From RI-231 sp041394905 (GTDB lineage Bacteria > Acidobacteriota > Terriglobia > Bryobacterales > UBA6623), in assembly GCA_041394905.1 (NCBI GenBank), contig JAWKHJ010000008.1, positions 1 through 64,000 of the forward strand: 64,000 nucleotides of DNA, given 5' to 3'. Below are positions 57,204-64,000 of the stretch, in pieces; the stretch's first letter is position 1; each line of letters begins with the position of its first letter. Below the pieces are notes generated by a model. It saw nothing but the letters and a program-made list of their open reading frames with translations, was not told the DNA's origin and searched no databases. The position numbers were made by a program, and so were the translations under genes.

Positions 57204-58947
57204 ATGCGTCAATTTTTGACACTCATTTGTTTGACACTCGCGCTTTTTGCGCTCTCTCCCCAGCGCGCCGCTGCGCAAGCGGCGGTGAACGTGGCGAGCT
57301 ATGCGAATCCCAATCTGCCGAACGGCAGCTTGGCGCAAGGCAGCATGTTCACCGTTTTCGGCTCGAACATTGGCCCGGCGTCACTGGTGCAGTCGGGAGA
57401 CTTTCCCCTGCCGACAACCTTGTCAGGTACGTCCATTCAAGCCACGGTCGGCGGAACCACGGTTGACTGCATCATGATCTTCGCCTCGGCCGGGCAGGTG
57501 GCGGGCATTCTTCCCTCCAATACGCCTCTCGGACAGGGCACGATGCGCGTGACCTACAACGGGACCTCGACCACGCCGTTTCCCGTCACGGTGGTTGCGC
57601 ATTCTTTCGGAACCTTCGGCATCAACAGCGCCGGCAGCGGACCGGGCGTCTTCACCAACGCTCTTGACCCGAGGATCGTCAACACGATTACCAGCTCCGC
57701 TAAACCGGGCGAGTGGTGGGACATTTGGGGAACCGGTTTGAGCGGGGCGCCGTTTCCGGATAACCAACCTCCGACTCCTGCTGTAGACCTGCGCACGCAG
57801 GGAGGTGGATTCACCGTGCAGGTGGTAGTCGGCGGCCAACAGGCGGAGGTGCTTTACGCCGGCCGCTCAGGCTGCTGCTCGGCTGTGGATCAGATCCGCT
57901 TCGTCGTGCCGCAAAACGTAAGCGGTTGCTACGTGCCGGTTTACCTTGTGGTCGACGGTGTGCCGTCGAACTTCACCTCCATGTCGATCGCACCGAACGG
58001 CGGCGCGTGCTCCGACCCGGGCGGCTTGACCAGCGAGGCGTTGTCGGATGGTGAGCTGACGATCGGCTCCATCAGCTTGTCGAAGATCAACATTGCATTC
58101 GACCTCAGTGGATTTCCCGGCGTCGGACAAACGATCCCCACCTCCTTCGCGACTGAGAGCGCTTCGGCGAGCTACTTGTCCTACAACCAGGACCAAGCCA
58201 TCCGGCAGAGCTTCGACGGCGCCTTGTTCACGCGCGGCGCATGCACTGTGTACCAGTTCCGCGGAGACCAGGGAGATTACAGTGATCCAGTCGCTGCCGC
58301 CGGTCTCGACGCGGGCTCCCAGACCACCATCACCGGCCCCTCCGGCTCTCGCACGCTGACTCGTAGCGCCATCGGCGAGTACTTCGCGAGCCTATCGACC
58401 CCGGGCTTCCCGTTTGCGGCTCAGCGTTCGCTGGTCAAGCAGCTCGGGATGCAGGCGATTCGGGCTGCTTCCGGTGACGTCGACCAAGGCGTGACCCAGT
58501 CGTTCTTCACGAGCGGTCAGTACACCTATGCGGCCCCCGGCGGGTCGGATGTGGGTCACCACTGAAGGCGATCCAGCTTGGCAATGCGCTGGACTGGACG
58601 AACAAAGACTCCGTCGTCGAAGTCGTGCGCAGCCAGGGACAGAAGGTGGACTGGACTCCGTTCTCGGGCGACGCCTGGATCTTCGGCAGCTCCTATCAGA
58701 GCCTCACCGGGCAAGAAGCCGTCGGCGCTGGCTTCTTCTGTTTGGCGAACGGCTCCACCGGATCGTTCACGGTTCCGGCGGCAATTCTAGAATTGCTACC
58801 CGCTTCGAGACGATCTCAGAGGATGGCGTCAGCGTGGAAACAGGCCTTGGCGGTTGGACTCACGATGCGCGAAGAATGCGAAGCGACCGGCTTGGACGTC
58901 TGCTCGACTACACCGATCTGCAACTCAAGCAGCTCGGCTACCGCTAG
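57204..58947 (+). CDS. TIGR03437 (Soli_cterm) exported protein (frame broken near end)
   Basis: About 580 aa. A signal peptide (LTLICLTLALFALSPQRAAAQ) is followed at once by the paralogous domain of Solibacter-type bacteria: VNVASYANPNLPNGSLAQGSMFTVFGSNIGP, IFASAGQVAGILPSNTPLGQGTMRVTYNG, GAPFPDNQPP, VLYAGRSGCCSAVDQIRFVVPQNVSGCYVPVYLVVDG. The domain is usually C-terminal, but here it is N-terminal. The remaining 300 residues (FDLSGFPGVGQTIPTSFATESASASYLSY, DGALFTRGACTVYQF) are unlike any domain I know. Breaks lie near 58555 and around 58800-58900, ending YTDLQLKQLGYR at 58947. Probably a surface or extracellular protein with disulfides. Confidence 0.88.
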
Positions 58948-58973
58948 TCGCCTGAGCTCAACTACGAGCAACC

Positions 58974-59004
58974 AAAAAAGCCTGGCGATCATCGCCGGGG
59001 CTTT
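58974..59004. terminator. Bidirectional Rho-independent terminator
   Basis: AAAAAAGCC-T-GGCGA, loop TCA, TCGCC-GG-GGCTTT: a strong hairpin with A and T tracts on both flanks, between convergent genes. It ends the TIGR03437 gene on the plus strand and the oxidoreductase on the minus strand. Confidence 0.85.
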
Positions 59005-59029
59005 CCCATTTCTCGTAGTCCGCCGAGCC

Positions 59030-60353
59030 TCAGGACCTCCAGCTTCCAGGGCTTACGGGACTCGCGCTTGCAGGCGATTGCCTCTAGCTTCCTTTGTCGT
59101 CCTTCACGCGCTCGTTCTCCACGTCCCAATAAAACGCGGCGGCCGGTGCGGACGGCGGCGTTGCCGAGGTGGCAGGCGATCATCGAGTTGTGGCCGATCT
59201 CGACGTCGGAATGCGGTCGTTTGCGCTGAGCGCATGCACTCGAGGAAGTTTTCGACGTGCGCCAGGTGCATGTCGCCCGAGACCGCTTCGCGCGGCCTGC
59301 CGGCCATCTTGTACTTGCGCGGGCGTTCGATACGGTCGGTTTCCGGATAGACTTCCCAGCCGCCGCGGTCGATTACAAGGATGCCGTTCTCACCGTGTAG
59401 CGCCACGCCGTGCTCGCGGTCATAGGGGCCGCGGCCGACGCCGAGGGCATGCTCCCAGACCATCGAAAACTCGGGGAACTCGTAGAGCACCTGCTGCGTG
59501 TCCGGCGTCACCATCGCGTCGTCGGGGTAGGCGAACTTGCCGCCCACTGACATCGCCGACGTGGGCGCCTTGATGCCCATGTACCAGTTCGCGATGTCGA
59601 TCATGTGCGCGCCCCAGTCCGTCATCAGGCCTCCGGAGTACTCCCAGAACCAGCGGAAGGTGAAGTGGAAGCGGTTCGCGTTGAATGGGCGCTTGGGCGT
59701 GGGCCCGAGCCACATGTCGTAGTCCACTCCCGGAGGCGGCGCGCTGTCCGGCACTTTCGGCGTCTCGCCTTTCCAGTCGAGGTAGGCCCAGCATCGCACC
59801 AGACGCACTTTGCCGAGTGCGCCCGAGTCCACGTACTCCTTGGCGTTGCGGTAGATCTCGCCTGAGCGCTGTTGCGTGCCCATCTGCACGACGCGGTCGT
59901 GCTTGCGTGCGGCGTCGTTCATCTGGCGCCTTCCAGACCGCGACCGGAAAGCGGCTTCTCGACGTAGACATCCTTACCGGCCTTGCAGGCTTCAACCGTC
60001 GGCAGGGCGCCAGTGGTCGGGCGTGGCGACGATCATCAGCAAGTCGAGGTCGTCGCGTTCGAGGACTTTGCGGAAGTCGCCAGTGGTAAAATCCGCTTTC
60101 TGGCCGGCCTCGCTCACGATTTCCTCGGCTTTTCCAATTTGCGCCGGGTCGACGTCGCACAGTTCAACGACTTGCGTCTTCCCCGCGCGCAAAAAATCGC
60201 GCAAATCGCCGCGCCCATGCCACCGCACCCGATCAGGGCGAATCGGACGCGGTCATTCGCGCCCACGACGCGTGCGGCCGATGCGGCGGAGAGCGGTGAG
60301 GCGGCGCCGGCGAGGGCGGCCGTTGCGAGAAAGTTGCGGCGGGTGGATGGCAT
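59030..60353 (-). CDS. Gfo/Idh/MocA-family oxidoreductase, Tat-exported (frame broken)
   Basis: About 440 aa. The Tat leader STRRNFLATAALAGAASPLSAA starts at ATG 60353, 8 nt after TAGAAT. The Rossmann domain follows (VRFALIGCGGMGAAI, VVELCDVDPAQIGKAEEI, LLMIVATPDHWRP, then KDVYVEKPLSGR in another frame). The C-terminal half is intact: RVVQMGTQQRSGEIYRNAKEYVDSGALGKVRLVRCWAY, GGLMTDWGAHMIDIANWYMGI, ENGILVIDRGGWEVYPE. The EKP lysine motif is present. Breaks lie near 60205, 59935-60005, 59225, 59140 and 59090; the end is placed near 59030 by the RKPWKLEVL tail. The family oxidises sugars or inositols with NAD(P). Confidence 0.88.
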
Positions 60354-60410
60354 ACGGTCTCATTCTATCGCCAGGAAACCTGAGCCGGTCGTCGTTCGTA
60401 GGCATTTCAT

Positions 60411-61200
60411 ATGCGTTGGGTTTTCGTTTCGCTTGCTGCGCCTCTAATGGCGCAGACCACCCCATCCTCGAGCAACCGTCGAGCGCGCATTCGCCGCGGA
60501 CGTGCGCAACGAGGAGCTCGCCAAGAACTACACCTACACCGAGCGCGCGGAGGAGCGGAAGCTCGACTCGGATGGCGCAGTCAAGGATGTCGAGTCGAAA
60601 CCTACGACGTCAGCTACGTTTACGGCGAGATACCACCGTTTGATTGCGCGCGACGGCGAGGGCGCTGCCGCCGAAGGAGGCGGCTAAGGAGCAGGAGAAG
60701 CTCGACAAGGCTGTCGAGAAGCGCGCCGTGAATCCGAGAAAGAACGCGAAAAGCGGCTGGAAAAGGCCCGCAAACGAGATGAGGAGGTGCGCAAGATGCG
60801 CGCCGAGGTGATCAAAGCATTCGACTTTACCCTCGAAGGCGAGGAGGCGCTCGACGGCGTGCTTTGTTGGCGGATCCGCGCGAGCCCAAGAGGGCTACGA
60901 GCCGGAATTTTCCAAGGCGAAGTTCCTGACCAAATTGCGCGGGCGATTCTGGATCGCAAAGAGCGATTACGGTTGGGTGCGCACCGAAGCCGAGACGATC
61001 GACACGGCTTCGTTCGGGCTCTTCCTGCTCAAGCTCCAAAAAGGCGCGCAGATGGAGTTCAACCAGGTCAAAGTCACTGACGAAGTTTGGCTGCTCGACG
61101 GTTTGCGGCTGCGTTTCGACGCGCAAAGGTCGCCCTCATCAAAGGGCTGCGGCGCGAGGTGCAGGTCGCCTGGGACGACTTCAAGAAATCTCACCGCTGA
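60411..61200 (+). CDS. Secreted acidobacterial protein of unknown function (heavily frame broken)
   Basis: About 260 aa after correction. A signal peptide (RWVFVSLAAPLMAQ) leads to EELAKNYTYTERAEERKLDSDGAVKDVESK, TYDVSYVYGEI and RLIARDGE. A coiled Lys/Glu region follows (EAAKEQEKLDKAVEKR, KRLEKARKRDEEVRKMRAEV), then AFDFTLEGEEALDGVLCWRIRA, LRGRFWIAKSDYGWVRTEAETIDTASFGLFLLKLQKGAQMEFNQVKVTDEVWLLDGLRLRFDA, and the end VQVAWDDFKKSHR. The C-terminal half resembles outer-membrane lipoprotein-sorting-like sheets. I recognise the pattern as a common acidobacterial conserved hypothetical. At least seven indels are needed (about 60465, 60600, 60655, 60725, 60890, 60935, 61130). Confidence 0.65.
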
Positions 61201-61239
61201 TTCGCGCATCATCACCGACGTTGCGCCTCAAGCGCTCCG

Positions 61240-63169
61240 TCACCAAATGTAGTCGCGGGCGATGTCGCGCTTCGCTCAATGAGCACGTGCATCGTGCGCA
61301 GTTTCTTCACCGTGGCGCGATTGAGCGTTCCGAGTGGTACATAGACGATGCGCCTTCCTAGGCGGCCCGCGATCGTCCGAAATAATATCGACCCGCGACG
61401 CTTGGGCGCGGCATAGACGATGATTTTCTCGAGCGAGTAGTCGAGCGCCGCCAGCAGCAAGGTCTCTGGTTTCGATTCGGCAAAGAAGTAGTCTGGGTCG
61501 CTCCAGACGTCGATCATGCGCTATGAAGGCAGCGAAAGCAGCAGCCTGCCGTATTCGGCGCGGCCGATCCCTGGCCCACGGCGTCTTCGAACGGTTCGTC
61601 GCATAGAAGGCCATGTCGGACTCGTTCTGCTTCTCGCCCAGCCACGTGATGGCGGTAGGGGTAGCGGTTATCGCGGTCCTCGTCGAAGATGATGACCACC
61701 GCGCCGACTTTCGCCAGCCCGCTGGTTCTCGCGTACGTAGATGCGCTTGCCGTCGTGCCAATTGCGCAGCGTCTCGCGCAGGTCCACGCCGCTGTCTCTA
61801 AGCGAAGCGGTGAAAGGTTCGGTGCGCGAGCGTTCCTCCGAGAGCAGCGATTTGCCTTTGTTTTCTAAGGAACAGGCCGCATCCTCGATCCGCAAGTCCT
61901 CGGGCGGATACGAGCAAATGCCGCGTCCCTTGAACTCGCGCTCGAACTCGCCCTGGTGCTCCTCGCCTTTGCGGCCGCGCAAGCCTGCCGGTTTCGGCTT
62001 GCCCTTCTTGGCTCGCAGCCGCGACGTAAGCGCATCTTGCGGGTTCCGTCCCACATTTGCTCGCCGGAGATCTTCGCCGTGGGCAGTTCCGCCTCGGCGC
62101 TCTGGCCGGGATAGTAGGAGGCCGCCAGCCAAAACTCCCACGCGAACTCGTCGTCGGCGACGCCGCGGGCCGCCGCTGTCATGTCGAACAGATTCGGAAG
62201 CAACTGTCCCGAAGCGACGGCGAGGTTACGGCTATAGCGCGCCCAGGTTCGGCGCTGCCAAGCCGCCAGGCGCTCCCCGCTCTTGCGCTCGTAGGCAAGC
62301 TCCGCCGCTGCAAGCAGCCGGAAGTGGTCCTTCTGGCGATCGGGTTGGGCTCGCGATGCCTCTCGCACTGCCTGTGCGCTGGGGTGTTCCTTAGCCGGTT
62401 CAATCACTTCGAATCCACCGGCTTTCTCACGCACTTGCGCCACCGCCGGGGCGGCCGGCCCCTTGCCGCTGCGGCGCGCTTCGTAGATCGCCTGCAAGAA
62501 CGGCGCTTCGGTGCAGACCTCGGCCAGGGAGTCCGGGTGCAGGTTGAGTGCGCGCACCCCTTTGCGCTTGATCTTCCGCATCGGCTGCGTCTGCGGACGC
62601 TCCATCGCTTCCAGCAGAGGGTCAAGCAGATTGAGCGACACGACCGCCAGGATCTCGGCCTCAGGGTCGCAGCCTTGCAGCTTCCAAGCCAGAGCTTCGG
62701 CGTGGACCGCAGCTTCGGAATCGTGTAGCCGTTCGCTTAGGCGATAGGCCTCGACATACTTCTGGAGCCCGATGCGTTCGAGCGCATAGGAGTCGGGATA
62801 AATGTCATCGAGATGGGGCCGCTCGCTCACATCGGGATCGAGGAAGGCGCTCGCGAGGCGGAGCTCGCGCGCGGTGCGCAACGCTTCGACGAAGGGGTCG
62901 GTCGGTTCCACCGGCAGATAGACCGCTTCGGTCTCCCCCGTCTCGTAGATCACGACCGAGAGCGAGGGTAGCCGTTCCACCGCCTGCCGGTAGCTCTTCT
63001 CTAGCGACGCCGGCAATTCAACGGCGACGACGCTTGGCGGCTCGCGCAGAATCTCCTCGCGCACCGCCGCTGCAAACTCCATGCGTCCTGGTGCGACAGG
63101 GAAGTACCGAATGCGGCCACGCCGCAGCGAGCACGGCGTTACTTGGTCGAACAGCCCCACAGTCCCCAA
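61240..63169 (-). CDS. Large protein of unknown function, about 640 aa (frame broken)
   Basis: The first 370 residues are in one frame from GTG/ATG near 63169. They open with RIRYFPVAPGRMEFAAAVREEILREPPSVVAVELPASLEKSYRQAVE, which recalls the start of TraB/TIKI-type or DUF5682 folds. A helical region with SERPHLDDIYPDSYALERIGLQKYVEAYRLSERLHD and RKIKRKGVRALNLHPDSLAEVC follows. After breaks near 62045, 61715, 61660, 61600 and 61510 it continues with FEREFKGRGICSYPPEDLRIEDAACS, TASLRDSGVDLRETLRNWHDGKRIYVRENQRAG and DVWSDPDYFFAESKPETLLLAALDYSLEKIIVYAAPKR, ending RDIARDYIW. The family is not recognised with confidence. It lies 27 nt downstream of the deiminase-like gene and is probably in one operon with it. 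Confidence 0.6.
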
Positions 63170-63196
63170 AATTGTTGCGCGCCGGAGACCGTCGTG

Positions 63197-64000
63197 TCAC
63201 TGTCCTGTTTCGCTCGTCTCCTGTCGGCTGCTCGGTTCACGGATGATTCCGAACACGCAGTGTACGCCGCCGTTATTCATCAGCCCAAAACGCGCGTAGA
63301 CCGGAACCACTTCATAGCCCGTCGGCAATTTCTTACCAATCTGCCGGAAGATCTTTTCTTCAGCCTCGCCGAGCCCGGCGGCGGGCACGAACAGAGTCTT
63401 TTCGAATAGTAGGGAGTTCGTGTAGCTGATCCCCGGCCAGTCGCTTTCCTCCGGCGAGTAGAGATAGGGGACGCGCGCGATCTTGAACCCGAGCTTGCGG
63501 ACCTTCGAGACCTGCTCCTCGATACGGACCGAAATCGTGTCGGGGTCGTTCGGGAGTTGGCTCTCGATCAGGCGCAGAAAGCGCTGTGCGACCATCGGCT
63601 CCATCGATGAATCGGCGGCCGTGTCATAGACCGCCTTCATCAGGTCCGGGTCGACGCGCCGCATGCGGCGCTTGCCTTCGCCCACGTAGCATTGGGTCGG
63701 ATCCTTCGGGCAGTACTGCTCATTGTGCGCGTCGAGCCGCTTCTGCAGCGGTTCTGGAACGAGGGCTTCAATCGAGGGAACCTTGCCCAGCAGCGTCCGC
63801 ACGCGCGACCGGATTTGCTCAAGCGTTTGGGGCGAGGGGTCCGGACCCTTCGCTTGTTGCAGCAGCGATTCGAGCACGCGAAGCTCATCCGGCTCCCGTG
63901 CGCCGTACATCTTGCGAAGCTCACCCGCCAGAACGAAGGCCAGTTCCAGGTCACCGGTCACCGGCTCCGCCATCAGCACCAGGTTTGCTTCCGGGACGAA
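63197..64000 (-). CDS. Agmatine/peptidyl-arginine deiminase-like protein, N-terminus outside window
   Basis: The frame is open to the window edge, so the 63979 Met is not a real start. The C-terminal segment KLGFKIARVPYLYSPEESDWPGISYTNSLLFEKTLFVPAAGLGEAEEKIFRQIGKKLPTGYEVVPVYARFGLMNNGGVHCVFGIIRE has the layout of the guanidino-group-modifying fold. That is a SYxNxL strand, a 'lfvPxfG' strand, a Tyr-Glu-Val-Val-Pro strand and the nucleophile motif GGVHC (GG[IV]HC in agmatine deiminases). The preceding helical stretch (EPDELRVLESLLQQ, TLEQIRSRVRTLLGK) is an insertion with no match I know. Substrate unknown. It is the first of two genes on this strand, followed by the unknown 640-aa protein. Confidence 0.5.
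   Translation of the reverse strand, partial: FVPEANLVLMAEPVTGDLELAFVLAGELRKMYGAREPDELRVLESLLQQAKGPDPSPQTLEQIRSRVRTLLGKVPSIEALVPEPLQKRLDAHNEQYCPKDPTQCYVGEGKRRMRRVDPDLMKAVYDTAADSSMEPMVAQRFLRLIESQLPNDPDTISVRIEEQVSKVRKLGFKIARVPYLYSPEESDWPGISYTNSLLFEKTLFVPAAGLGEAEEKIFRQIGKKLPTGYEVVPVYARFGLMNNGGVHCVFGIIREPSSRQETSETGQ

Noticed and set aside
1961..63169. Programmed ribosomal frameshifting as the explanation of the broken genes
   Set aside because: Breaks are too many, occur at different places with no shared slippery sequence, and affect genes not known for recoding.
1..64000. CRISPR array, tRNA, rRNA, integron, prophage or transposon
   Set aside because: No evenly spaced repeats, cloverleaf, rRNA-like stretch, transposase or integrase was found on reading either strand.

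Overview
The window looks like chromosomal DNA of an Acidobacteriota bacterium, most likely Bryobacterales/Solibacterales. It is GC-rich. It carries a TIGR03437 ('Soli_cterm') protein, an acidobacterial-type TonB receptor, two DUF1549/DUF1553 loci and many Tat- or Sec-exported catabolic proteins. I saw no CRISPR array, tRNA, rRNA, transposase, integrase or phage gene.

A technical point governs the annotation. More than half of the genes, and most of those longer than 1 kb, are broken by +1 or -1 shifts after which clear family homology resumes in another frame. I report each such gene as one CDS and give the approximate break points. Breaks this dense in housekeeping genes (dnaJ, plsX, hemB, coxA, coxB) point to indel errors in the assembly, not to pseudogenes.

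Layout: 1-5.7 kb holds a partial polysaccharide deacetylase, a 98-aa helix-turn-helix-like protein, mqnD (futalosine menaquinone route), a HEAT-repeat protein, grpE-dnaJ and a DUF4760-like protein. 5.7-9.8 kb is a DUF1549/DUF1553 plus DUF1501 operon. 9.8-15.5 kb holds an O-methyltransferase divergent from moaB, then a sulfatase convergent with a TonB receptor. 15.5-19.6 kb is the yceD-rpmF-plsX lipid/ribosome cluster, a membrane protein overlapping a winged-helix regulator, uppS and a RhaM-like protein. 19.8-24.2 kb is a nitrogen block, amt-glnB-glnD. 24.2-31.5 kb is a glycan block: PHP protein, GT4, hydroxypyruvate-isomerase-like protein, Wzt-type ABC ATPase and a probable GT2-GT4 fusion. 31.5-49.6 kb holds small exported proteins, a PVC-type dehydrogenase with HEAT repeats and cytochrome c, hemB, a PhoD-like phosphatase, an HpcH/HpaI aldolase, a dihaem cytochrome, a second DUF1549/DUF1553 locus with PPC and WD40 partners, and an unrecognised protein of about 1,070 aa. 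49.8-52.4 kb is coxB-coxA. 52.4-57.2 kb is a MrfA-like helicase and a MrfB-like exonuclease flanking an opposite-strand bestrophin. 57.2-64 kb holds the TIGR03437 protein, a Gfo/Idh/MocA oxidoreductase, a secreted acidobacterial protein, and an unknown 640-aa protein next to a truncated deiminase-like gene.

The most interesting items are the split MrfA/MrfB pair, the two unrecognised large proteins, the GT2-GT4 fusion, and the recurring placement of -10-like hexamers 7-11 nt before start codons, which suggests leaderless or near-leaderless transcripts.
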